Assembly (NCBI GenBank): GCA_016748015.1
Contig: JAAOMT010000514.1
Span: 356,924 to 420,923, forward strand
DNA: 64,000 bases
DNA from: Geosiphon pyriformis
Lineage: Eukaryota; Glomeromycota; Glomeromycetes; Archaeosporales; Geosiphonaceae
Reading direction: 5' to 3'
Numbering within the stretch: the stretch's first letter is position 1; every line of letters starts with the position of its first letter. A program made the position numbers and the translations under genes. Under the pieces are notes generated by a model. The model searched no databases, was not told the DNA's origin, and saw only the letters and a program-made list of their open reading frames with translations. Of this stretch, positions 21,966 through 33,180 are shown piece by piece.

Positions 21966-22470
21966 TTAACAAGCAAGACTTAACTACTATCTAATATACA
22001 AAAACATAAAAGAAAATTCAATTAAATATAGCTTACATGCTTTCTACATGTAACTAGTTACTTGAATCAATTCAGATCATACTAAGTTAATACAATAAAA
22101 GAAAACTTATCCAAAAATAATATTTTTTGAATAACATCAATCAAAGTAACACTATAAGAAACCAATCCAACCAGCCATTTAATTATTTTCAAAAAATCAG
22201 TTTTAATACTAATAGGCTTAACTGACCAAAAAATATCAAGTTAGAAAATATGTTATTATTTATACTTATTAAACACTTCAAATTACCAGACATATTAACA
22301 TTATTTATACAGCATTTTTTTTTTCAAAAAAACCATATTTCTTTCCAACTTACCAACAATTTTGCTAAAAAAACCCAGATAAATTATAAGCTTATTGACC
22401 TTTAAACTAAAAACACTGGTAAAAATAAGATTACCTTTAATAGAATATTCAAATACAATAATCAATACAC
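21966..22470 (-). mobile_element. Half-LINE E, 3' part (left of BD insertion)
   Basis: On the minus strand this reads the end of an ORF1 (NKLIIYLGFFSKIVGKLE, then KIIKWLVGLVSYSVTLIDV, aligning to TAKWMSSMVKNSHELVSIM of half-LINE F). It then goes straight into the LINE 3' end: ACTAGTTACATGTAGAAAGC matches GGCTGGTCACATGTAGAAAG at 17742, and the GTTAAAT end matches too. No ORF2 lies between. The other part is at 42754-44540. Confidence 0.75.
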
Positions 22471-23422
22471 TGTAACAAGTAATTATTTGGGGTCTCAAAG
22501 CAAATAACAAATCCATAACTTGGTATTTACTAGCTAATTTTGTTGAGTTATATCTAAAGATTTTGGTGTCTAAAGATTTTGGGTTGAGTTTTTTATATAA
22601 TAAACAGAGATTTAAGTTTTTTTTTCTCATAACCTCCCAGAATGTGTTATTTTGTCAAATTTTTTTCTCAATATGGTAACTGGTAATCTGACAAAGATGT
22701 TTTTTTGATAAGCTATCCTTATTTTACATGATTTCTACCCTTGTTCCCTAGGTCTTTTACCAGGCTAACTTTAATGTTAATAATTCAGTGCTTTAATCTT
22801 TAATTAATTAGTAAACAACAATCAAACAAATCAAAGCAATAAAATAAAGAAAATAAAGAGATTAAGCCAAGGCAAGAACAATTAGTATTTCATCAATAAC
22901 CATGATTAAGAACTATTGTTCCAGTGTGATTAAAAATTAGATTTTATTAACATGAAGTGTTGATAAGAAGAAGTTGTGATTAGATCTTTAAACAAACAGT
23001 AATAACATAAATTGGATGATAACAAATGTATTTTTATTTGGTAATTAATAATTTCACTTTTGTTAATAGTAATTATCCTTGAAGTAATTAATGAATAGAT
23101 AGGAATAGAGGTTTTTATTTTTGTAGATGCTTTTCTTGCTTCTAATGCTTCTACTATATATACATAATTCTTTTTACATGAGAAATTTTTTTTTGCTAGA
23201 TTTCCTGTAAAATTTTTGATTTCTTGAAACATTCAAGATTTTCTGAAAAATTCTCAACTTTTCTGAAATATCTTGAATTTTCTGAATAATTCTGAATTTC
23301 CTAAAACATTCAAGATTTTCTGAAAAATTCTTTTTTTTTTTTTTTTATTCTAATTGACTAATTTATAATTATGTGTTTTTTTTTTGATTATGTATTATTT
23401 TTTCTCTTTTTTAAGTGTAACA
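22471..23422 (-). repeat. 3' LTR of gypsy-2 element BD
   Basis: 952 bp, from TGTAACAAGTAATTATTTGGGG to AAGTGTAACA on the + strand, homologous to 41824-42753 and, inverted, to 26467-27287. It contains a run of imperfect AGATTTTCTGAAAAATTC-like repeats (near 23215-23335), echoed in the other gypsy-2 LTRs as CAGGATTCCAGAAATTC-like repeats. Confidence 0.9.
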
Positions 23423-25370
23423 TTATCTTTTCCTTTTAATATTAAGTTCCATCAAAATTTCCTAATATTTCTTTTTGTAATAATTCTATAATTTTCTTTT
23501 TTAAGATTATTTTATCTATTTTTCATGGAGTTCCTCAAACTGGCTGTTGATTATTCTTTCCTATTGATTAATGGATAAGCTACTAATTTTTGGTTATAAT
23601 AGTATCTCTGAATAGTTTTAAAAGATAGTGTATATTTAGTAGATAGTTTTGATGTATATATCCAAATTAGATTTCTTTCTAATAAAGTTTTCTATATCTT
23701 ATATAATCTTTTAATCAAAGACTCTTTTGGTTTGATTCATATACAAATTTTGAATCATTAATTTTTGTCCCAGATGCCAATAGCAATATAAAACTGGAAA
23801 TTGTTCTATCTATTGATTCCAATTTTTTGTTGTCACCTCTTTTGGTTGAACAATAACAGTTGGTTTTTTGAAAGTGCTATTTACTTTCTCAATGATTTTG
23901 TTGATATTATTGTTAATTTCTTTGTGTATTTATTGATATGATGTAGTTTTTTCCTTTTTCTTTTAGTGTTTTTATAGCAGATGGTTTAATGATTGATTAT
24001 TATTTCTATGTTTGTTTGTTGTTAATTTATGATCTGAAATAATTGTTGTGCTAGTTGGTGAATGTGATTTGGAATTTTTATTTTTCTGTTGTTGTTGTTA
24101 CATGCTTTGATTTCTTATATATTGTTTTAATAAATTAGATCAACATGTTTTGTTTCAATATGTATAATTGGTTCCAGATTTCGTGGGATCTTATTTGGTC
24201 TCACTAGTGTTCTTTGTACTTCCAGTTGTGAAATATTATTGGTAAATAATGATGTGTAATAATAAGATTTTAGTCAATTACTATGTGCTGTTTTGGCTAA
24301 GATTTTGTTGTTTCATTTTAGCTTATATGCTCTATTTTCCAAAATTTCTTTAATGTGAAATGGTCCATCTCATTTGGGGTCAAACTTTTTATTCCATTGT
24401 TTTTCTGCTTTGATACAATATAGAAATACTTTGTCTCCAATCTTGAATTCGACTGGTTTATTTGGTAATTGGTTATTATGCCATTCTTTTTGTTTTGCTT
24501 GTAACTTTTGGATGTTATCAACTGCTTTTTGTTATTTGTTTTCTAAAGTTTTTATTAAGTTATACATTCTTCTTAATAATGTTTCTTAGAAATTGTCTTC
24601 TGTTATTAGTTCTGTTGAATATGTATTGACTTCTATTTTAACTAGTAATGTTGGAGTTCTACCATATATTAATTCAAATGGTGTCACTTGTGTGGTATCT
24701 TGCTTTATTGTCTAATAAGCAAATAATACTAATGATATAAATAAATCTCATTTGTTCTGGTTTTCTTGGCTGATTTTAGCAATTGCTTCACACAATGTTC
24801 TGTTGAACTTTTCAACTAAACCATTTGTTTGTAGATAGTATGATGATAATAATGGTTTTTTAATTCCAAATTTTAACTTAATTCTGTTAGTATTCTGTTT
24901 ATAAAGTGAGTTCTTTGATCTGATAACAATTCTTTTAAATATCTATGTTGACAAATTAGATCTTAATAAACAAATTTGGCTATGAATTCTGCATCTGCTC
25001 ATTGAATTGCTTTTACTTCTGGCCATTTTGTGAGATAATCTATGACTATTGCAATATATCTGTTGCTTTTGTTGGTGATTGTTAATGGTTTAACTAAATC
25101 AATTCCAATTCAATTAAATAGTTGTCCTACTTTAATTGGTTTCAATAGTTCACTGGGTTTTGTTCCTCTTCTTCTCTAATAAGCATCACAATTTTGAACA
25201 TATTAGATAATATCTGAATACCATTGATGACCAATAATATTTTTTTCTGGTTCTTTCTATGGTTGCTTCTTTATAAAAATGTCCTGCTATCAGATCTGAA
25301 TACATGCTGTATAGTATTGTTTCTTTTTCTGGTTCTGTGATTACTCTGAATAATTAATTTGAATCCTTTC
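23423..25370 (-). pseudogene. Integrase of gypsy-2 element BD
   Basis: On the minus strand: an HHCC-type zinc region with NCDAY near 25190, GIDLVKPLTIT (first Asp) near 25100, ELLSDQ (second Asp) near 24922 and TNGLVEKFNRTLCEAIA (Glu) near 24812. The spacing is about 35 residues. A C-terminal module with YFYIVSKQKN...FTLKKFWKIEHIS lies at 24318-24521. Many stops are present. The DNA near 23423-23470 matches the region just before the 3' LTR of element C. Confidence 0.82.
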
Positions 25371-26466
25371 TGTTTTTCCAATATAATATATTTTGGTAAA
25401 TAATAAAATATTTTAATTGTTGTTTTATGTTGTTTCATTTCTTTTAAGATAATTTTTCTTTAAACTGCTGGGTATTAATATAGTATGGAGTTGTTAATAT
25501 TTTTGTGTATTCATCTTTTGTTATATTTTTGGGTTGAAATGTTCTCAGATTTGTTTCATTTATAATAGACTGTTGGTATTTTTCTTTTTTTTTTCTTTTT
25601 TATAATGTACATTATAATTAAATAGTGAAAGTTCTATTTTCCATCTTATATAATGATTATTTCAGAATTTTTGTTTCTGAATTGAAATCAATCCTTTGTA
25701 ATTAGTGTACATATCAAACTTTTGATTCAAGTATTTTTTCTATTTAATAATAGCCTAATAAATAGCCAAGTATTCTAATACTGAAGTTCCATAGTTTTTT
25801 TTAGCTAAACTCAAACTTCTGTTGGCTTATACTACTGGGTGTTCTTATCTATTTAGTTTTTTCTAAAATAACATGGCTTTTAATGCTTGGTTTGATGCAT
25901 TTGTGATGATAATAAATGGTTTATTGTGATCTGAATATATTAGAACTGGAACTTGAATAAGTTTTTTTTTTAATGTATCAAATGTTTTTTGTTGTTTTTT
26001 TTTCCATTTGTATTTTATGTTCTTTGCTTGGAGCTGGTGGAGTAATTGGGCCAATTTGGAAAAATTCTGGATAAAATAGTAGTAGTATTCAGCAAATTTT
26101 AAGAATGTTCTTAATTTTGTAAGATTAGTTAGTACTAGAAAGTTTTTAACAATCTCAATTTTGTCTGGATCTGTTTTGATGCCATTTTTGCTTATAACAT
26201 GTCCCAAAAACTTAAGTTTAGTTTTTTCAAAGAAACACTTAGTGGTATTTAACTTTAATCCAATTCTTTTTAGTTTTTCAAACACTTGTTAGAGTTGGTA
26301 TAAATAATTATCAAATATCTTGAAGAACACATTGGTGTTATCTAAGTAAACAACTACTGATTTTCATAATAGTTCTTTATAAACTATTTTTATTAGCCAT
26401 TAAAAAGTAGCTGAAGCATTTATTAAGCCAAAAGACATAACTTTGAATTTGAAATTCTCTTTTTGG
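25371..26466 (-). pseudogene. Reverse transcriptase end and RNase H of gypsy-2 element BD
   Basis: The open part at 25863-26285 reads KLNTTKCFFEKTKLKFLGHVISKNGIKTDPDKI, the connection domain, and the start of RNase H. The catalytic region lies at about 26330-26466. The domain breaks off at 26466 exactly where the 5' LTR of element C begins, and the missing upstream half resumes at 36690. Confidence 0.88.
26463..26466. repeat. Target duplication of element C, left
   Basis: TTGG; the right copy at 36686-36689 is TCAG. Both are single transitions from TCGG, so an original CpG probably decayed differently on each side. The rejoined reading frame (CTTTTACAACC then CAAAAAGAG on the minus strand) matches the uninterrupted copy at 33455. 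Confidence 0.75.
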
Positions 26467-27287
26467 TGTTATTTATAAAAGATAAAAATTATAATAGTAT
26501 ATATTAGCCAATCAGAAGTAAACATAGTAAAATATGAAATTTTAGAATTTCTCTCAAAGAAATTACAAGATTCTCATATGAGGAATCACAGAATTCCAGA
26601 ATTTCAGGATTTTTTTTGAAGAATTGCAAAATTTCAGGAATTCCAAGATTTCTGATAAAAAAAATAAAAGAATTGAAGAATTTCAAATATGTATATATAG
26701 CAGTAGCATTAGAAGCAAAAAAGACAGATATCTCAGTTTAGATTTTATCTAAGCAATATTCTAATTCACAAATATCAATAAATAATTATTTGCTATCTCA
26801 ATCCACTCTTCACTATTAACATGAAGTGTTAATAGCTGCAAATACTTAACCACACTGGAACAATAGCTTTTAATCATGGTTATTAATGAGATACTAATAT
26901 TTATTGCCTTAACTTATTTTTTTTATTTTCTTTTATTTTCTTTTGTTATTTCTTGTTGTTAACTAATTAATAAGGATTAAAAAGCACTGAGTTACAGATT
27001 TTATAAGAACTGATAAAAAACTTGTAAAATAAGGGTAGAGAACTCATAAATTTAAGGATAGCTTACCAGGAGAATTACTGGCCATCACACTGAAAAAGAA
27101 ATTCAATAGAATTGCAATTTTGGGAGGCTATTAAAACAACAATTGAATCTCTGTCTATTATACAAAAAACTCCAACCAAAACCTTTAGATAACCAAAATC
27201 TTCAAATATTAACAACAAGATCAGCCATTAAGCACCAAGTTATGGGTTTGTTATTTGATTTGAGATCTCAAATAATCATCTATAACA
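26467..27287 (+). repeat. 5' LTR of element C
   Basis: 821 bp, TGTTATTTATAAAAG to TCTATAACA, with a TATATATAGCAG box near 26692. It is homologous to 28458-29342 and 35875-36685. Confidence 0.92.
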
Positions 27288-27333
27288 TTTGGTGCTCTCT
27301 GTGAGATATAATTTAACAGAGAACCAGCACCAA
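27288..27333 (+). promoter_or_regulatory. Primer-binding site of gypsy-2 in a stem-loop
   Basis: Just after the LTR comes TTTGGTGCTCTCTGTGAG. TTGGTGCT (27289-27296) and CTCTGT (27297-27302) can pair with AGCACCAA (27326-27333) and ACAGAG (27316-27321), leaving a bulge of AACC. The BD copy keeps the same layout on the minus strand (TTGGTACTTCCTGT...ACAGAGAACTAGCACCAA near 41823). The downstream arm mimics a tRNA 3' end. Confidence 0.6.
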
Positions 27334-27384
27334 TAGCAACTATCTGAAACAGTAGCAGAATCTAAAGAAACAGAGACATTCCAC

Positions 27385-28457
27385 TTGGAATTTGCAAAAT
27401 TTTTATTCCAATATTATTACACCCATCTCGAATTAACAAATAATAGTTGGCCAATAAAATTAGCTTTCAATTGCCATGTTAACAAAAAAATAGTATATCA
27501 TTTGGGAAACCAAAGAAATCCAGAATCTGCTTTTAATAATTTTTTTAATGAACTACTCCAAAGCACCACACTGCCACAGAATTATTTATTTGCACTATTT
27601 ATCATGGAAATAAATAGAAAAATAGAAAAATACACCAAACAAAGATTTCCCATTACTTTTGCCAACAAAAGAAAATTGCAAACACCAGCAGAAATTCCAA
27701 AGCAAATACAATTATCTACTTAGAAAAAACAGAGAGTTGATTTACCTGTTAATCTATCATATCATCATACACCCAGAAATACCATTAATATAACATCAAT
27801 AGATGTGTTAACCACAAATATAATAATACCATTAAACAGAATTCTGTTCCAAAGTAAACAAAAGAAAACAGAGTTATTAGAAACATATAACAATTATTTT
27901 GAGGGATTTAAATTGTGATCCCCAATACTATCAAGAACTTAATCATCATTATCACAACCAGATTTTAGAGCCATTAGTTCTTGAAAAATAACCAATTCCA
28001 AAGAAAAAGAAGATAGCAATCAAAAAATTAATAAGTGAAATCCAATTCTAAAAAACCCAGAAATTTAAATCCTGATTATTTTAACTCAGCAAAATTAGAA
28101 CAATCCAAATACCATTCCTATTGTTGCCCAAAACTTACTTTCAGTAATCATGATTGATCTACTACCAGTTTTACCAATTACCAAACAGTAACAGCAACAG
28201 CCACAACCACCACCCCAACAGTAACTACAATAGCAATCTCAACTCCAACCACAATAACAACTATTATTAGTACTAATGACATATATACCTATTGCCAAAA
28301 TTGAGAAATTTACTGGTAAAAATAATGATATCTAAGTATGACTTAACAACATAGAAAAAGTCATCACAGCCAATGGATGGAATAACAACAGAGCTCTTCA
28401 AGCAATTTCCTATTTTCTCCAAAATACTGCCAATTTATGGTATTAAAGCTTAGCTGC
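27385..28457 (+). pseudogene. gag of element C, first part
   Basis: It is open from about 27385 to 27721 with KRFPITFANKRKLQTPAEIPKQIQ, closely parallel to YLITYANKNKKKLQTPAAILQRIQ of BD at 41384-41761. A Gln-rich, Pro-rich stretch (CAACAGCCACAACCACC) near 28190-28260 and a capsid-like part ending in LQNTANLWY follow before the solo LTR at 28458 cuts it. I recognise no named domain in the N-terminal 110 residues, but it is conserved between the two copies. Confidence 0.75.
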
Positions 28458-29342
28458 TGTTACTTATAGAATATAGAAATTATATTAGCATATAAATTAG
28501 CCAATCAGAAGTAGATATAGTAAATGTGGAATTCCAGGATTCTTTTCAGAGAAATTGCAGGATTCCAGAAATTTCAGAATTCTCATACAAGGAATCACAA
28601 GATTTCAGAATTCCAAGATTCTTCTTAAAAGAATTGTAGGATTCCAGAAATTCCAGAATTTCTGGCTAGAAAATTGAAGAATTCAAGGAATCTTATACAA
28701 TGAAATTTATGTATATATAGCAGTAGTATTAGAAGCTAGAAAATAAGTCAATTAGACTTTTAGACTTCTAAAGTCAGTAAGACTCTCAGAGTCAATTAGA
28801 TTTGCAAGTCATAATTATTAAATACCCTTCCTTCAAAAGATAGTATACTATAACTTGAAGTGAAATTGCTTCCATATTAATAAAATTATCTATTATTCTT
28901 AAATCCATGTTATTATCCACTACTTAATCTGCTGGCACAATAGCTCTTAATTATGGCTATTAACAAAACACTTATTTATTTTTTTATTTTTTTTATTTTT
29001 TTATTTTCTTTTATTTTCTTTATTTTTTTTTATTTTTTTTTGTTGTTTACTAATTGAAATTAAGGATTAAGTACTGAGTTATTGATGTCAAAGATAGCCT
29101 GGTAAAAGACCCCAAAGGAAGGGTATAAAGTTTGATAATTTAAGGATAGCTTACCAGAAGAGCATTTCTGCCAAATTACCAGCCACTATGCTAAGAAAGA
29201 AATTTGATGGAATTGTGATTTCGAAAAGCTATTAAAACATTATTGAATCTCTGTTCATTATACAAAGAACTCAACCAAAATCTTCAGATACAAACAATCT
29301 TCAGAAATCACCCAACAAACCATTTAAAAATTACCTGTAATA
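28458..29342 (+). repeat. Solo gypsy-2 LTR inside gag of element C
   Basis: 885 bp, TGTTACTTATAG to CTGTAATA, flanked by CTGC (28454-28457) and CTAT (29343-29346), which differ by two transitions. The gag frame continues on the far side (YFSNNNSINCLTNTFTTIKQ), matching uninterrupted gag of BD (YFNDYNSINYLTTNFTTIKQ). Confidence 0.88.
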
Positions 29343-30300
29343 CTATCAGACCACAAACTTTCTAAGAATTCAAACTTGAATTCTTGAGATATTTTAGTAA
29401 CAATAATAGCATTAATTGCTTGACAAATACTTTTACCACTATTAAGCAAGGAGAAAGTAAAGTAGTCATTACCTACCTAGGATGTTTTTACAGGAATCTG
29501 CACCAAATTTAAGCTATTGACACTAACTATTTTACAATGACTTAGATTTTGAATCAGTTTATTTATAGACTATACAATAGTATTCTCCAATATGTATATC
29601 CATTACATCCAATCAACCTTCAAGCTACAATCATCCACACCAGAGACTTTGAATCAGCTGAACTAGAAGCCAATCATGCACAAACTGTAAATTTAGTAAT
29701 AAACAGATTATTTTACTTGGATTCCAAATTAAAACAGTTCAGTAATTTGATCAATTAGAAATTAGAAAGATACTTAGTTAACAACAATCAGGCAATTTAT
29801 TAATCTCCACAATAATGCAATAATTAGGGAAATTTAAATTGTTCCCAAAATCAATTATGTCTATCATCATCAAGCAATCAACAATGACAACAGGAAATGC
29901 ATATTTGCCACTATTGCAGTAAACAAAAACATTTGAGAATTAACTGCTGACTAAGAATAGACAACCAATGATCAGAAAATTAGTATCAAAACTCCAATTG
30001 CAAATTTCAAACCTTGAACTACACCAACAATCTATTAACCAAACAATATTAATATTAGTCTCATTACTCTTAAATAATACAGCCAATATATCAAACACCA
30101 ATTTATCAACTGGCAACACCCATAATTTATTAACCACTGCAGCCACAAGTAATTTATTAGACATCTATAATTTCAATACTATTACCAAATACAGCTCAGA
30201 TAACATTAGAAAATTTCAGATTAAGAGTCACCCAAAACTGAAGATCAGTAATGGTTGTCCACAAACCAATTCTCAATTTCTCAAATCAGTCATCAAAATC
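29343..30300 (+). pseudogene. gag of element C, second part with CCHC knuckle
   Basis: The capsid end (FYRNLHQI, then LNQFIYRLYNSILQYVYPLHP) and FESAELEANHAQTVNLVI match BD around 40300-40640. CHYCSKQKHLRINC near 29900-29941 is a CX2CX4HX4C knuckle; BD has CHYCGKQGHLQI near 40086-40126 with its last Cys lost. A Thr/Asn-rich spacer to the protease follows. Confidence 0.8.
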
Positions 30301-30499
30301 ATGCCAGTGAAGTTCAAAAACCAGATACACTCAAAACCCAAATTTTCAACACTATTTAAGTCTCTTGGTTACCCCAGAAGACACCATATCTAACAACTTG
30401 GAAGCCAACCAAAAGCCACTTACCAGTAATATATTTCCAGCAATTATTACTGAAGACAAATTACTTGCAGCCATTTTTCTATTTGAACTCAAGGAATTA

Positions 30500-30890
30500 A
30501 CAACACTTCTTTTTAGCAGAGCCACTCTCAACACCAAACCTATTACTGTAATATACACTAATGCCAAAGTTGATGGTCAGTCTATTAAACTAATCCTTAA
30601 TAGCAAATCAGCAGACAGCATTATTACATGACAATTCATGGACAAATTAAGTCACTAAGTTAATTGCACTCTCAGCACCAGAATCATTACAGCTGATAGA
30701 GCAACCAAAACTTCTATAGGTGAAATTGACAACTTTCTATTTGAAGTCAACAGCATTATTATTTTCATCAAAGTCTTAGTAATAGAAGCCACTCAATACC
30801 AAGCACTTATTGGCAATGACTGGTTGTCTAAAACCAATACAGTGCTTGATTGGACTATACAAGAGCTCCAACTCAGTCAGAACGGATAAC
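30500..30890 (+). pseudogene. Aspartic protease of element C
   Basis: SIKLILNSKSADSIIT near 30580-30628 aligns with PIKLILDSSLANSIIT of BD and with the usual ILDSGSxxSII. The catalytic Asp is Asn here. IGNDWLSKTNTVLDW near 30812-30856 is the usual end of gypsy proteases. A TGA follows SIIT. Confidence 0.82.
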
Positions 30891-31276
30891 ACACATGTGT
30901 ACCAACCATATGTGGTCACTTCAAGACTATTTACATTCCAGCACTACTAATTAAGCTTGAAAAAGAAAAAAAATCTATCTGAAAAGCCTACCAAGTCTCA
31001 TAAGCCAACAACAAGCACAATGAACTACTGCTTATACTTTTATGGGACAAAAAAGGAAAGGAAAAGCAAAAAGAAAAACTTACCTAGAATAATAATCAAA
31101 TATTGTAAACTAATAACAATCAGAATGAGCTGACACTAATTTGGAAGTAAGAAGAAACTGAAAAAGAGAAAAAAAAAGAAAAAGAAGAAAAGCCAGCACT
31201 TGCAACCACTACAACTTATACATCATACATCTATACTTTACCACAATCATCTAATTATTGCCAATTGAAACTGATG

Positions 31277-31830
31277 TGCATCAATTATGGCAAAAAATTG
31301 TTATTAATAGGCACATGCTGTGATGATAATAAAGAATACCCAATAACAACAAAATTTTATTGCTAACCATGTGTCTTAAAGTGTTTTGGATGACTTAAAC
31401 AACAAGAAAAATAGAATAATAAATCATGTCTTACATGTAGAAAAACTCTATTATATGAAAAAATGTGGAATAACATTCTAGAGCAAAGAGGAATGTACAA
31501 TAAATTATGCTAATACATGATCCTAATAAGTAACTGGATAAGAAAAAAGACACCAATAGAAGCAGTATGGAGAAGAGCAGTAAGATGTTTGGACAGATAT
31601 CCACATAACAATAACAAAATATGGTGCATAACACTTGTCAAAATCAAAGAAATGTTATCAGAAAAAATAAAAATGTTTAAAAACAACTCACCAGAACTCA
31701 TAAAACTTAATTGGAGCCCAAATTCAGATATTATCTTAGACTCTATGGACCCAGAACAATTTTACAAACACTATCAAGAATTAGCACTCACTAAAGAAGA
31801 GCAAGAACAATGTTTAGAACAGTTAAACAC
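31277..31830 (+). pseudogene. Cys-rich domain and linker of gypsy-2 (element C copy)
   Basis: CINYGKKLLLIGTCC at 31277 is followed by KFYC-stop-PCVLKCFG and KSCLTCRKTLLYEKMWNNI. BD reads CVNCGKKLSTMGTYCG and KFYCCPYVFEHF at the same place, so the ancestral pattern is CX2CGKKL, GTXC, FYCXPC, CLXC, compatible with a treble-clef or RING-like zinc fold. An open stretch at 31517-31834 continues with VWRRAVRCLDRYPHNNNKIW and a Gln/Glu-rich helix. I know no gypsy domain with this signature at this position, and its role is unknown. Confidence 0.65.
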
Positions 31831-31849
31831 CTGATTATATAATTACTGT

Positions 31850-32100
31850 TTGATTCTATATAACTTTCAATATTGTAATAAGTGTGACTTCATCTATAAT
31901 CCACTACTACAAATAATTTACATGATTCCAGAGGAAGATGAACCAATTAGCAGCTGTGAAGTGAAATCAAAATTACAGTTCAATTCCAATTCAAACTCTG
32001 ACAATGATGACAACAAAAACAATAGTTCCAGCTCTATTCAAAATGACAATAAAGATAATAACAATTTGAACTCCAATTCAAACCCAAAACAATATATCAT
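31850..32100 (+). pseudogene. Asn/Ser/Asp-rich linker before dUTPase (element C)
   Basis: Low-complexity NSNSNSDNDDNKNNSSSS followed by IQNDNKDNNNLNSNSN, matched by a very similar stretch in BD (38075-38190). It probably acts as a flexible linker between the Cys-rich domain and the dUTPase. Confidence 0.7.
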
Positions 32101-32109
32101 ACTTTTTAA

Positions 32110-32650
32110 CCTCACTAAAGAGCAGAAACTTAAATGATTCAGTAATAATAATAAAGATATTATACCAAAATGCACACATAATACTAATACAGAATTTGAT
32201 TTAAGATATCCAAGAAAAGATGTTATCAAATTAGAACCCCATTTACACACCTGTATTAATCTTAAAGTAGCACTGGAAATCCTAGCAACAACAATAATTC
32301 AACTAGCATTTAAGAGTAGCTTAGCAAAAAAAAGAATTAATATTAGAGGAGGAATAATTGACACAGGTTATGTAGGAAATATTATTACAATGCTATAAAA
32401 TAACTTAGAAAAAGCCTATATTATAGAGCCAAATAAAAAGATAGCACAGACAATATTTCTGCTTCTGATTAAAATAGCTCAATTAGTATCAGTAAAAAAC
32501 AGAAAAAAATTAGAGATAACAGCAAGAGGAATTAGTGGATTCAGATCCACAGAAAAAATAGATGTACCAGTAAATATGGCTAAGAAAGAGATTGTTGACA
32601 AGAAAAAAATTATCTCCACTCATCAATCAATTTTTATTCTGCCATATAAC
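32110..32650 (+). pseudogene. dUTPase domain in gypsy-2 pol (element C copy)
   Basis: The frame reads in order: EFDLRY (motif 1 position, near 32190); LEPHLHTCINLKVAL, the beta-strand section; KSSLAKKRINI (motif 2, PRSGLA-like, near 32310); GGIIDTGYVGN (motif 3, with the Asp and the uracil-stacking Tyr, near 32349); NKKIAQTIF (motif 4, RIAQ-like, near 32437); and ARGISGFRSTEK (motif 5, RGxxGFGSTG-like, near 32523). Order, spacing and about 130-residue length fit homotrimeric dUTPases, which convert dUTP to dUMP and keep uracil out of DNA. One TAA near 32396 and the Arg/Lys substitutions in motifs 2 and 5 show decay. The BD copy has the same domain. It sits between protease and reverse transcriptase, so it would be packaged in the particle. 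Confidence 0.82.
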
Positions 32651-33180
32651 TAATACATATTAACCATAAAAAGGAAAATAAAGGATCAAGCTTAAATTTT
32701 TGAAGTGGAAACTACCATTTGTAAATCAGAAAAAATTGGACTTACTAATCTTTACATACCAGCCAAAAGCCCAAAACATATTAAAATTTCCATCTACAAC
32801 ACAACAGAAAATGTCATTAAAATACTAAAAGAAACCACCATCAGATATTTAAGCATTAAAGTTGAAGAACAACTACCAAACCCCATTCTAGACTTTCTAC
32901 AACTGTGTAGATATGTGAATATCATATCACAAACAATATATGGACAAAAAGAATGTTATCTGCTCTAACCAAAACAATTGAAACAGATAAACTTAGGAAA
33001 TTTAGACTTACTACAATATATACAACTTAAAATATTACTTAACAATTTTAATAACATCTTTGCCAGTGAAAACAAATTTGGCAGAACTGACATAATCCAA
33101 CATCAAATTAAGACTGAAGATATAATGCCAATTAAACAAAAAGCATACCAAGTACCATCAGTAAGCCATGAAATTATCTG
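32650..33180 (+). pseudogene. Linker between dUTPase and reverse transcriptase (element C)
   Basis: Open parts at 32705-32968 and 32978-33181 carry CKSEKIGLTNLYIPAKSPKH, YNTTENVIKILKETTIRYLS and LQLCRYVN, then NNFNNIFASENKFGRTDIIQHQI, which leads into reverse transcriptase. BD has a parallel 145-residue frame at 37169-37606. The first part looks like a beta-rich repeat of the protease/dUTPase type, but I do not assign it. Confidence 0.7.
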
